A stretch of 11,009 nucleotides of DNA from NCBI GenBank assembly GCA_964417785.1, contig CAYQJO010000149.1, positions 1 to 11,009 on the forward strand, given 5' to 3'. The position numbers and the translations under genes are program-made. Position 1 is the stretch's first letter, and each line of letters begins with the position of its first letter. Below the pieces are notes generated by a model. The model had not been told where the DNA came from. It was given only the letters and a program-made list of their open reading frames with translations, and did not search any database. Shown piece after piece: positions 1-8,561 of the stretch. This stretch comes from DAOTUL01 sp034437435 (GTDB taxonomy: Bacteria > Chloroflexota > Anaerolineae > Aggregatilineales > Phototrophicaceae).

Positions 1-1
1 G

Positions 2-1495
2 CTCGTCGTCGCTGTTTTGCTGCTGGTGGGGTTCTTCATCCGCAGCCAAAATATCCTGGCGCTCGACCCCTATATCGATGAGGGCTTCCATCTGCGCCGT
101 GCGGCGATTGTGTGGGACCTGGAGGTCAATCCGGGCCGCATCGCGCATGGCAAGCCGCTGATCTACTACTGGTATGGTCTATTTGAGGCTGATCCACGCA
201 ATACGCTGTTCACATCGCGGTTGGGCATGGCGATCTTCTCCGTGTTCAGCGGGGCCGTGCTGTATGCGTTTGGACGGACGATCCACAGCCATCGCGTCGG
301 TGTGCTGGCACTCGGATTGTATGCCATAACACCGTATGCCTTCTTCTTTGAGCGCATGGCGATGGCTGACCCGATTACGTCGGTGTTTGCCCTGCTGCTG
401 GCGTGGCGCAGCCTGACCTTCGCCCGAAGGCCGTCACTGCGGGCTGGACTGGTGATCGGTTCACTGGTGGCGATGACCACATTGACCAAACTCACGATGG
501 GGTTGGCTCCGTTAATCCCGGTGGCGGCGACAGTGATTTTCTTCCCCTGGAAATGGCCGCTCCAGATCAATGATTGGCTGCGGCGGTACTTCCCGCCGTT
601 GACGGTGGCGGCGGTCGTTGTGATTCTGATGTGGCTGCCGATTCTGATACCAGCGTACATGGCTCGCAATTCCGATGATCCGTTCACGCTGACGGATCCG
701 GTCTCGTTCCGTGAGGAAAAAGTGCGCTTCGCACCGTTGAACTACCTCAATGAGGTCGAACTGGAAATCGATGAGATGCTCACCTACGAGCTGCCGGTCC
801 TGGTCGGGCTGGCGCTGGTATACTGGTTTGGTGCGCAGCATGGCAGTCCCCAGGTACGCACCATGCTGTTTCTACTGGCATGGACTGTGATTATGGCCGC
901 GCCAACGCTCACATTGGCGCGATTATACACGTCGCGGTATCTGATGCCGTTGGTGGCCCCTATGGTGCTGATTCTGGCCTATATGGTCTTTTCGCTCTGG
1001 CCCCGGCACCGCCTGGTCTCCGGCGGGTTGATCGGTGCGGTTGTGATCTGGGCGCTGACCTTCGCCTTGCCTTTTGCATCGACGGCACTCAATCAGCCGG
1101 AAAACCTGAATTTCGCCTATTCGTCCACCAACCATGTCGAATATCTCAGCGGCAATCTGACTGGCGAGGTCGCTGTACGCCAGGCCGCCGACCATCTCAA
1201 CGATGTTGATCCGACTCACATCTATGCCAACTGGGCTTTGTGCCATCTGATCTACTTTTATTCGGAGAACGACGTCACCTGCCTGCACCGCAATCACGCC
1301 GTCGAGGATTTGAATCGCTATCTACGCCAGGATGTCGAACCCGGCGAAGGTGTCTATATTACCTTCGCCGGGTTCCCGCAGTTCTGGGCTGATTATGACT
1401 GGTTGGAATGGGAAGAGGTGGCCGTATACGAACGCCAGCTTATCGACCGTCCGGTGACCATCTGGCGCGTTACTGTGCTGGTTGATAGCGGCTGA
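2..1495 (+). CDS. GT-C fold (GT39/ArnT/PMT-like) integral membrane glycosyltransferase, 5'-truncated
   Basis: The reading frame is open from base 2, and the residues before the first possible start (TTG at 17) are hydrophobic and continue a membrane helix, so the true start probably lies left of the window. Residues below count from that TTG. After the first helix comes a loop with an Asp-Glu pair (D21-E22 in DPYIDEGFH), the usual place of the acidic catalytic or metal-binding residues in the GT39/PMT_2 family. HGKPLIYYWYG (about 44-54) and MAMADP further on also match typical family segments. Many hydrophobic segments follow up to about residue 360, then a soluble C-terminal tail of about 130 residues. 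Known family role: transfer of sugars from polyprenyl-phosphate donors to lipid or protein at the outer face of the cytoplasmic membrane. Donor and acceptor here cannot be read. It converges on, and overlaps by 26 bases, the Pfa operon; a functional link is unproven. Confidence 0.8.
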   Translation, partial: LVVAVLLLVGFFIRSQNILALDPYIDEGFHLRRAAIVWDLEVNPGRIAHGKPLIYYWYGLFEADPRNTLFTSRLGMAIFSVFSGAVLYAFGRTIHSHRVGVLALGLYAITPYAFFFERMAMADPITSVFALLLAWRSLTFARRPSLRAGLVIGSLVAMTTLTKLTMGLAPLIPVAATVIFFPWKWPLQINDWLRRYFPPLTVAAVVVILMWLPILIPAYMARNSDDPFTLTDPVSFREEKVRFAPLNYLNEVELEIDEMLTYELPVLVGLALVYWFGAQHGSPQVRTMLFLLAWTVIMAAPTLTLARLYTSRYLMPLVAPMVLILAYMVFSLWPRHRLVSGGLIGAVVIWALTFALPFASTALNQPENLNFAYSSTNHVEYLSGNLTGEVAVRQAADHLNDVDPTHIYANWALCHLIYFYSENDVTCLHRNHAVEDLNRYLRQDVEPGEGVYITFAGFPQFWADYDWLEWEEVAVYERQLIDRPVTIWRVTVLVDSG

Positions 1496-3092
1496 AGGCT
1501 GCCGGGAAGCCAACACTCTGCATCTTGAGCGCTTGCAGACGGTAGAGATAAGCCGCGCCGTTCATGATCTGTTGTGCGATGTCGGTCACATAGCGATTTT
1601 CCGGTTGTTCCAGATAAGTGCCACGCACCCAGGCGTTGAACGCACCCATTGCCGGACCACACCATATCTGGTAGTCGAGTTCGCGGCCCTTCTCACCAAT
1701 ATTAGACCAGCGCGACGATAGCCCCAGATACCAGCGGAAGATGAGCGCCATCTTGCGCCGGGGATTATCCTGAGCGCGGGCAATCTGCTCCGGGTCGCGC
1801 TCCTGGAAGTAGGCGACTGTATCGTTCCAGATGTCTTCCATCGGACGTTTGAACACGGTCTTTTCCAGTTTTGTCCGCTCGTTTGGGTCGATTTCGTCAA
1901 TCGAGCGATGTGCAGCATAGAGATCGTAGAGTTTCTGCGCCCGCATTGGGAACATGGTACCGCGCTTGAGGACCTGTACTTTGACGCCCATCTCGAACAT
2001 GTCCGCCGATGGTGCCATAATCACATCGGCCATATCCGCCTGGGCCAGCAGCTTTTTGGTGTGTTCGGATGCACCGGCCTCACGCACACCCTGATTGATC
2101 GACCCGGTGACGATATAGGCTGCACCCATCATGAAGGCCGCCAGCGCCGCCGACGGCGTGCCGATGCCGCCACCAACACCCACGCGCACCGGGGTGGCGT
2201 AGTTGTACTCGGCTTGAATCTCGTCGCGCAGCGAGAGAATGGTCGGCAGCAGCGCCAGGAAGGGCCGGTTATCGGTGTGGCCGCCGCTGTCGGCTTCGCA
2301 GGTTACATCGTCGGCCACCGGTACCTGTTTCGCCAGTTCGGCCTGCTCAGCCGTGATGAGACCCTGTTCCACCAGCGGAGTCAGCAGACGGTCGGGTGCA
2401 GGCTGCATGAAGGGTGTCGCCACCTCACGTCGAGACAGCTTGGCGATTACCCGGTTGCCGATGCGAATACTGCCGTCCGGGTTGCGGCTGAGACCGGCAG
2501 CACGATACCGCACGACAGCGGGTGTGAGGTCCAGGAAAGCCGATGCCTCCACCACTCGAACCCCCATCCGCATATAGAGTTCGACCGCACCGCGTTCCAT
2601 TGCTTCTTCGTGCGGACTGTGGATCAAATTGAACGCATACGGGCCATTGGGCAGTGCCGCCTGGATTTTGCGGATTTCGGGTTCCAGTCGGGCCGGAGTC
2701 AGACCTGCTGCGCCGAACGACCCCAACATGCCAGCCTGCCCCAGCGCGATAACCAGATCCGCCGATGCGATTCCGTTTGCCATCGCGCCGGCCATGTAGT
2801 TGTATTGCAGGCCATAGGTTTCACGAAAGGTTGGATCACCCAGTTCTGTGGGGCTGATCGGTGGTGTGGCCGCCAGTACATGAGAGCCACCGGCCACCAG
2901 TTCCGTATGAAGCTGACCGCTGCTGGTGACGCCGATGCGCCGTCTGGTGTCGGCCACCACATAGCAGGGTTTGCTGATCGATTGTAGAACTGATCGTACC
3001 CCCGTTTCATCGTAGGCGATACGGTTTGGTTCACCGGTCCAACTCTGGACGCTGGTCGGCTTACCAGAAAAACGGACAATTGAGTCAGTCAT
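1470..3092 (-). CDS. pfaD: PfaD-type FMN-dependent trans-acting enoyl reductase of a Pfa/PUFA-type synthase
   Basis: The 540-residue protein has the full PfaD architecture and usual length. It has a short N-terminal region, then a nitronate monooxygenase/2-nitropropane dioxygenase-like TIM barrel, then a PfaD-specific C-terminal extension. Visible landmarks: YMAGAMANGIAS (99-110), FGAAGL (126-131), PYAFNLIHSP (151-160), VEASAFLDLTPAVVRYR (181-197), EADSGGHTDNRP (267-278; H272 is the likely active-site His), the glycine-rich FMN-phosphate segment GGGIGTP (307-313), VTGSINQ (328-334), and the C-terminal YLGLSSRW and DYQIWCGPAMGAFN (473-486). In this family the enzyme reduces enoyl-ACP intermediates on the megasynthase in trans in the cytosol. 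The ATG at 3092 is chosen because it follows the upstream stop by 5 bases and has a GAGG about 10 bases before it. It is the last gene of the operon, and its final codons overlap the convergent glycosyltransferase. No lesion seen. Confidence 0.93.
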   Translation of the reverse strand: MTDSIVRFSGKPTSVQSWTGEPNRIAYDETGVRSVLQSISKPCYVVADTRRRIGVTSSGQLHTELVAGGSHVLAATPPISPTELGDPTFRETYGLQYNYMAGAMANGIASADLVIALGQAGMLGSFGAAGLTPARLEPEIRKIQAALPNGPYAFNLIHSPHEEAMERGAVELYMRMGVRVVEASAFLDLTPAVVRYRAAGLSRNPDGSIRIGNRVIAKLSRREVATPFMQPAPDRLLTPLVEQGLITAEQAELAKQVPVADDVTCEADSGGHTDNRPFLALLPTILSLRDEIQAEYNYATPVRVGVGGGIGTPSAALAAFMMGAAYIVTGSINQGVREAGASEHTKKLLAQADMADVIMAPSADMFEMGVKVQVLKRGTMFPMRAQKLYDLYAAHRSIDEIDPNERTKLEKTVFKRPMEDIWNDTVAYFQERDPEQIARAQDNPRRKMALIFRWYLGLSSRWSNIGEKGRELDYQIWCGPAMGAFNAWVRGTYLEQPENRYVTDIAQQIMNGAAYLYRLQALKMQSVGFPAAFSRYQPAQ

Positions 3093-3097
3093 GGAAT

Positions 3098-6000
3098 TTA
3101 TGCCTCGGTTATCGTCAGGGCAATATCGGTAATCTCGTAAATGCGCAGGTTATCGCGCCACAGACTGGCATCAGCATACAGGGTTATCTTGCCCGGGTCA
3201 CGCTCAATCCGTTTGATGTTGGCTTCCACATGCGATTTCTCGCTGTCGGTGAGGATTTGACCACGATACTTCCACACGATGGTATGGCCGCCGTCGGTCT
3301 GGGCAAAACGCGGATGCGTAAATTCGTCACTTAAACCAGACTCAATAGCGTAGGCTTGCATGGCCTGCATGATGGTCTCCACGCCGATAGACCCCGGCAT
3401 GACCGGGTCCTGGTAGAAGTGGCAGGCGAAGTAAAAGGCCGTTGGATCGATCACCGTGTGGGCGTAGGCATACCCCTGCTCGTATTTGCCACCACCGGGT
3501 ACCACCTGGATGATGTCGGTAAACTCAAGCTGGCCCGTCCCCAGGCGCAGATAGCCCTTACCAATGTCCGCGTGAGGGTTTACATCAATGACCGGCCAAT
3601 CGCTGAGATCGACTGTATCCAGCCAGCGGAAGACCTGCTTACCGGTGTCAAGTCCGGCCTGACTGTTGAGCGCCTGAATGGTGAAGTAACCAAAGGTGGC
3701 CTCACCTTCGTAGAACAACTCATCGCCATCATAACAGGCGAAACTGAAGGTCTGAATGATGGTCCCCTGCAAGATGGTGTTACGCAGCAGCGTGACATGG
3801 TTGGTGATGGTCCGCCCACGCATATCGACGTCGCGGTACAGCGTCCCCCGGCCATCCAGGTTACGGAAGTAGAAGTCGATGTCAGGATAATCCAGTGTCG
3901 GGCCGTGATAAGCCGAGAGGAAACCACAGGGTTGCAGCGCAATCTCCATGTAGACCGAATAAGGCATGACCGGGTAGGGGCTATCCCGATAGAACCAGGC
4001 GTCTTCCGGGACATCATACTCGGTGTGTATGCTGGTCCCGGCCACTGATTTGAACCGTTCGCCCTGGATGTCGATCACCCGTGAGACCAGCAGCAAGTCG
4101 CCGTTGGGAATACGCGGCGCACGCACATGGTCATGGCGGGTGTAGCGCTCACCGAAGCAGTCGGCCACACGCCCGACCGCAAACTGGTTGATTTTCTCGA
4201 ACGGGTACATGGGATTGGTTCCACTCGATGGCGGTAGTGCCGGTCTTGGAGCCGGGACTGGTGGCAGAGCCGGCACAGGATCGGATTTGGTCGTGGGTTC
4301 CGATGGTGCTGTGGGCTGCTGCATCTGCATGCGGATCAAGTCGCCCATCTGGTGCAGTGCTTCCTGCCTTGACCGCAAAAAGTCGGCGTGGACATTGCTG
4401 AACGCTTCCGGCATGGCCGTCATCTTTTGTGCCTCGACCGCTGCTGGTGCCGGTGATTTAATCTCAACATCGGCGAAATTGTCTTTGTGGCTGACGATGG
4501 CCTGATAGATGTCCTGGCCGCCCAGATGCACGCTGCGGATTAATTGCTTGCGGGCTGGCGTTTGCGGCAGTGGACGATACAGCGGCGACAGGTCCACCCG
4601 AACGCCATGACTGACAAGCTGTGCCAGCATGCGCACAATCGAAATATGGTCGTCCACGCCCATGTTGTCGATGGATACGGCCACATGATCGCGCTGGCCG
4701 AGAGACTCATCAACCCAACGGGCGCAGGTCGAACGCGGTCCCAATTCGATGAATACCCGCGAACCATCGGCATAGGCTCGTTCGATCAAGCGGGCGAAAT
4801 CAACCGGCTTGCACACCATCCGGGCGACACTGCTGGCGATGACGCGCTGATCCAGTTTGATCGGCTCGTAATCCGCTGCCGAGTAGAACGTCACCCCCTC
4901 GACCGGTGTTACCGGCAGATCGTGCAGCCGGTAGTATTCACCATAAGCGCTCATCATGGCGTCGTTGTGGATAACCACGCTAAAGGGCGCACGCATATGC
5001 TCACCACCAACGGCATCCACCACCCGCTGGCATCCCACTGGATCACCGGCGATCATGACCTCGTTGGGTGTGTTGATATGCGTCAGATAGACACGCGGCT
5101 CACGGTCGGCGGCTTGGCGCACGGTTTCCGCTGGTGCAGCGATAAAGTATGATGTCCAGAAGTCGTCGGTGGGTACGTCCGGAGCGATGCCCCAGGCTTC
5201 GCGCACGGCGTTCATGGGACCGACTAGCCGGGTCGTAAACAGGTCCGATGATTTGAAGTTGGCGCTGCCGGTGTCGCCATCGGTCCACACGCCCATGCCC
5301 CACATCATACTGCCCTCGCCCAGGCTGTAGCCGAACGCCGAATCCGGGTGGACATTGAATATCCGGCGCATGATGCGTGTGTAGATCAGGGCGAAGCTGA
5401 GACCTGCCGTGATGGTGGCGACGGCATCGTCGGCCAGCGCCGTTTTCATGGACCGGGTGAGCCTGGGGCCGGGTTTTTCCTGGCTGCGGGGATAGAGCCG
5501 ACGCTCGGCGACCGCTTCGCCTACATCGGCCTTGACTGCCCGGAGATCATCGTAGACCTGCGGGAACAGATGCAGCAGATCATATCCCAATTTGGGATAA
5601 GCGTTGAAGGCACCGGGATAGACAAACGCAATCTTGGTATCCGGACCGACCGGGCGAGCGGTGAAATAACTGCCGGTTGGTGTGGCCCATACACCGCCGC
5701 TGCGGATGGCTTCGGCAACCCCTGGGCGGGCTTTCTCGGCCTGGGAGCGTATTTCGTCGCTGCTGCGACCGACCAGTGCCAATGTGTACCGCGCTGGACG
5801 GAACTCCGCGAAAATCGCATCCGCCAGTTGATCCACCGGCTGTGTATCGAGCCGGTTCAACAAATCAGCCAGTGCCGTGTCGAGGGTCCCGGCTGTATCG
5901 GCTGAGAGCGGTAGCAGATAGGGCGACCGTCCCGGCAAGTAATCGTTGGGACGGGTTCCTTTGGCTGAGAGGATCATATGGGCGGCGGTGCCGTCGCTGC

Positions 6001-8560
6001 TCAGGCTGTTGACGGCTGCCACACGCCGGTCGGCAAACCAGGTCCGGGAGCGCGTGTTGACGAAGAACGCCGTGTTTCGCCATTTGTCCGGTTCGGCGGG
6101 ACTGTCCCAGCCAGGAACGGCGGGCAAAAAGCGCTGTGACGCTGCCAGCACGGTCTTGATGAGCGCCGCCATCCCGGCAGCGGCATAAGTGTTGCCGATG
6201 GTGGCCTGCACCGATCCAACGGCTACCTCCAGCGACTCGCCCTGGTAGAGCGTCGTCAACCCATCGACAGCATCCATATTGGATAACTCAAGATAGTCCA
6301 CCGCCGGATTACCCGCCGCTTCCAGGGCCAACTGGGCCGCACGGTTGACGGTTTCTGGATGGGGGAATCCGGGCAGATCGCCGCTGCTCTCGTCCTGCGC
6401 AAAGGCCAGCGACTCGATAACCGCATATGACTGCGACTGAACCCGGTCAGCGCGAGTGAGGACGACCGCACCGGCCCCTTCACCGGGCGTTTCCTGACGC
6501 ATCAGCACGCTTTCGAGACTGCCAGCCAGATCGACCGCACCGATCACGGCGGCGTCGATTTCGTCGCTGCTGAGGAGCATCTGGGCGATCTCAATGGCGC
6601 GGAAGGTGCTGTTTTCCTCAGCCGAGACGGTGAAGGCCGGGCCGCTGAAATCCCACAGAGAGGCAATGCGGCTGGCGGTGATGTTGCCGATGTAGCTGGT
6701 GTAATGGTTGACCTGGGCCGGCAGCAGCAGCGCGTCCTTGTTGATACGGCGCAGTTCCTCCACCTGCTCCGGCGGTAAGTTGATTCCGGCATCGCTGAGC
6801 GCCTGCTCGATCTGCCAGTTGAGATCGGCCCGTCCTCGATAGCGATGCAGCGCCAACTCAGTGCCGATGGCGACGATCACCGCGACATTGCCACCGGGTT
6901 GCAGACCGGCGTCGTGCAGCGCCCGGTCCGCCACCTTGAGCATCAACAACTGCTGCGGGATCGGCTCGTCTTCCAGATTCGGCGGGATGCGATAATGCAT
7001 GAAGTCGAGGTCGAATTCATCGATATACGCGCCGTTGGGTACCGTATCCAGGCCAAAGCGGCGCAGGACATCCGGGTGATGCTGCAAGCCCTTCCAGCGG
7101 CGCTCTGGCAGTGGGATCAAAGCCGTCTCGCCGTTGTAAAGGCTGTGGGCGAATGCGTCAAGTCCGTCAAGTGGACCGAAATGGGCGTCCATGCCAGTGA
7201 TGGCGATGGGTACCAGGGGTTTTGGGTTTTGATCTGAACTCACAGTCTGGCTTTCGTTCGCTTCCAATACAAGATGGGCGCTGACCCCGCCGAAGCCGAA
7301 AGCATTGACCCCGGCACGACGCGGTGTATTCGGGTGTGGCGGCCAATCGACCGGCGCAGTGGCGATGCGGTCCAGCAAAATCAGTGGTTTTTCGACACCG
7401 ATGGTCGCCGGAATCTGGTTGTGGGCCATGCTCAGAATCAGCTTGGTCATGCTGGACATACCGGCAGCGGTCAACAAATGGCCGAGATTGGATTTAACAC
7501 TGCCGATCAGCGGAAAATTACGCTCACCGAAGAACGCCTGCATCGTATTCATCTCAGTCCGGTCGCCGACTGGCGTGCCGCTGGCGTGGCATTCCACATA
7601 ATCGACGGGCAGCGGGGTCGTGTAGGCTCGTTCCAACGCCAGAATCTGCCCCTTGCTGTTGGGCGTGAGGATGTGCTTACCGCTGCCATCATTGGAGAGA
7701 CCAACACCATTGACCAGCGCGTAAATGTGGTCACCATCGCGCACAGCATCGGCATGGCGCTTGATGACGAACATCCCGGCTCCCTCACCTGATGTCAGTC
7801 CGCCGGATTCGGTGTCCAGCGGACGGCTGGTCTGCCCGTCTTCGGGATAGCCACCCAGATGGGCGAAACCAATGTTGACATAGAGCGGATCGGCAGCGCT
7901 GACGGACCCGGCCAGCATTACGTCGGCTTTGCCGGTCGCCAGATACTTACAGGCCAGCCCGACAGCGTAAAGCGCCGAGGCGCAGGCGGCATCCAGGGCG
8001 AAATAGGGGCCGCCCAAACCGAGCGCCGCCGCGATCAATGCCGCCGGGTAACCGGGTGAGAATCCGTCGGCGGATGAAACGTTGTCGAGAAGCTGTGGCA
8101 GGGCCACACCACCCGTTCCGAGCAGTTCATCGATGGCCTTCCCGTAAATGGTATCGTAAACGGGCGTGAACAAGTGGCTGGAATGGCGCGTCGGGAAGGA
8201 CAGATTGCCCAGGACGACGCCGGTTCGTGGCCCACCCTGGTGACCGCTGTCCTGGAGTGCGCCTCGCGCCACATGCAGCGACCACTGGTAAACGCGGTCC
8301 AGGTGTTGCATCTGTTCCGGCGGGATATGATAGCCGGTGGCATCAAAATCGAAAGGACCGATGTAGCCGCCGCGCAGATAATACGACGAATCCAGATTGC
8401 GGCGGTCGGGATCGTAGAAGTAAGCGGGATCAACGCTGGTTTCCAGCGAGGTCGCTTCTGATGTGGTGCTGCGCCCCTGAATCAGGACATCCCAGAACGA
8501 TTCCGGGCTGTCCGCGCCGGGAAACAGGCACGATAGTCCAACAATGGCGAACTTTTGCAT
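3098..8560 (-). CDS. pfaC: Pfa-type megasynthase KS-CLF-AT-DH (PfaC/Pfa3-like)
   Basis: This 1820-residue cytosolic multidomain synthase has the following domains in order. KS, about 1-435: DAACAS with nucleophile C193, VECHASGTPVGD with H325, KSNLGH with H361; the catalytic triad is complete. CLF, about 448-865: a KS fold with the triad replaced (E649, S760, N790). AT, about 975-1300: FGYSLGE with nucleophile S1079, and H1198 as a candidate second catalytic residue. A helix of type HADFLRSRQEAL (1391-1402), then a Pro/Ala/Ser-rich linker (about 1417-1449). One FabA-like double-hotdog DH, about 1456-1820: the first hotdog (MPYSVYMEIALQPCG) lacks the His, while the second has CHFYQDPVMPGSIGVE with H1714, D1718 and E1728. 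Known role: decarboxylative chain extension with the CLF as partner, acyl transfer, and dehydration/isomerisation. The order KS-CLF-AT-DH matches myxobacterial Pfa3 but lacks the second FabA-type DH and the AGPAT domain. No ACP motif is seen. The ATG at 8560 lies one base after the upstream TGA, and no strong Shine-Dalgarno is visible, which suggests coupling. Confidence 0.92.
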   Translation of the reverse strand: MQKFAIVGLSCLFPGADSPESFWDVLIQGRSTTSEATSLETSVDPAYFYDPDRRNLDSSYYLRGGYIGPFDFDATGYHIPPEQMQHLDRVYQWSLHVARGALQDSGHQGGPRTGVVLGNLSFPTRHSSHLFTPVYDTIYGKAIDELLGTGGVALPQLLDNVSSADGFSPGYPAALIAAALGLGGPYFALDAACASALYAVGLACKYLATGKADVMLAGSVSAADPLYVNIGFAHLGGYPEDGQTSRPLDTESGGLTSGEGAGMFVIKRHADAVRDGDHIYALVNGVGLSNDGSGKHILTPNSKGQILALERAYTTPLPVDYVECHASGTPVGDRTEMNTMQAFFGERNFPLIGSVKSNLGHLLTAAGMSSMTKLILSMAHNQIPATIGVEKPLILLDRIATAPVDWPPHPNTPRRAGVNAFGFGGVSAHLVLEANESQTVSSDQNPKPLVPIAITGMDAHFGPLDGLDAFAHSLYNGETALIPLPERRWKGLQHHPDVLRRFGLDTVPNGAYIDEFDLDFMHYRIPPNLEDEPIPQQLLMLKVADRALHDAGLQPGGNVAVIVAIGTELALHRYRGRADLNWQIEQALSDAGINLPPEQVEELRRINKDALLLPAQVNHYTSYIGNITASRIASLWDFSGPAFTVSAEENSTFRAIEIAQMLLSSDEIDAAVIGAVDLAGSLESVLMRQETPGEGAGAVVLTRADRVQSQSYAVIESLAFAQDESSGDLPGFPHPETVNRAAQLALEAAGNPAVDYLELSNMDAVDGLTTLYQGESLEVAVGSVQATIGNTYAAAGMAALIKTVLAASQRFLPAVPGWDSPAEPDKWRNTAFFVNTRSRTWFADRRVAAVNSLSSDGTAAHMILSAKGTRPNDYLPGRSPYLLPLSADTAGTLDTALADLLNRLDTQPVDQLADAIFAEFRPARYTLALVGRSSDEIRSQAEKARPGVAEAIRSGGVWATPTGSYFTARPVGPDTKIAFVYPGAFNAYPKLGYDLLHLFPQVYDDLRAVKADVGEAVAERRLYPRSQEKPGPRLTRSMKTALADDAVATITAGLSFALIYTRIMRRIFNVHPDSAFGYSLGEGSMMWGMGVWTDGDTGSANFKSSDLFTTRLVGPMNAVREAWGIAPDVPTDDFWTSYFIAAPAETVRQAADREPRVYLTHINTPNEVMIAGDPVGCQRVVDAVGGEHMRAPFSVVIHNDAMMSAYGEYYRLHDLPVTPVEGVTFYSAADYEPIKLDQRVIASSVARMVCKPVDFARLIERAYADGSRVFIELGPRSTCARWVDESLGQRDHVAVSIDNMGVDDHISIVRMLAQLVSHGVRVDLSPLYRPLPQTPARKQLIRSVHLGGQDIYQAIVSHKDNFADVEIKSPAPAAVEAQKMTAMPEAFSNVHADFLRSRQEALHQMGDLIRMQMQQPTAPSEPTTKSDPVPALPPVPAPRPALPPSSGTNPMYPFEKINQFAVGRVADCFGERYTRHDHVRAPRIPNGDLLLVSRVIDIQGERFKSVAGTSIHTEYDVPEDAWFYRDSPYPVMPYSVYMEIALQPCGFLSAYHGPTLDYPDIDFYFRNLDGRGTLYRDVDMRGRTITNHVTLLRNTILQGTIIQTFSFACYDGDELFYEGEATFGYFTIQALNSQAGLDTGKQVFRWLDTVDLSDWPVIDVNPHADIGKGYLRLGTGQLEFTDIIQVVPGGGKYEQGYAYAHTVIDPTAFYFACHFYQDPVMPGSIGVETIMQAMQAYAIESGLSDEFTHPRFAQTDGGHTIVWKYRGQILTDSEKSHVEANIKRIERDPGKITLYADASLWRDNLRIYEITDIALTITEA
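3103..3106 (-). promoter_or_regulatory. candidate ribosome binding site for the pfaD-like gene
   Basis: On the minus strand a GAGG tetramer lies 10 bases before the ATG at 3092, inside the last codons of the KS-CLF-AT-DH gene. Spacing is slightly long but usable. It supports the chosen start and a coupled operon. Confidence 0.4.
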
Positions 8561-8561
8561 A

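Noticed and set aside
1908..2987. Long plus-strand open frame (359 residues) antisense to the pfaD-like gene
   Set aside because: It lies wholly within a gene with strong family motifs. The translation is rich in His, Arg, Gln and Cys, has no recognisable domain, and is typical of an antisense shadow.
3356..4048. Plus-strand open frame of 230 residues opposite the FabA-type DH
   Set aside because: Antisense to a well-supported domain. No recognisable fold or ribosome binding site.
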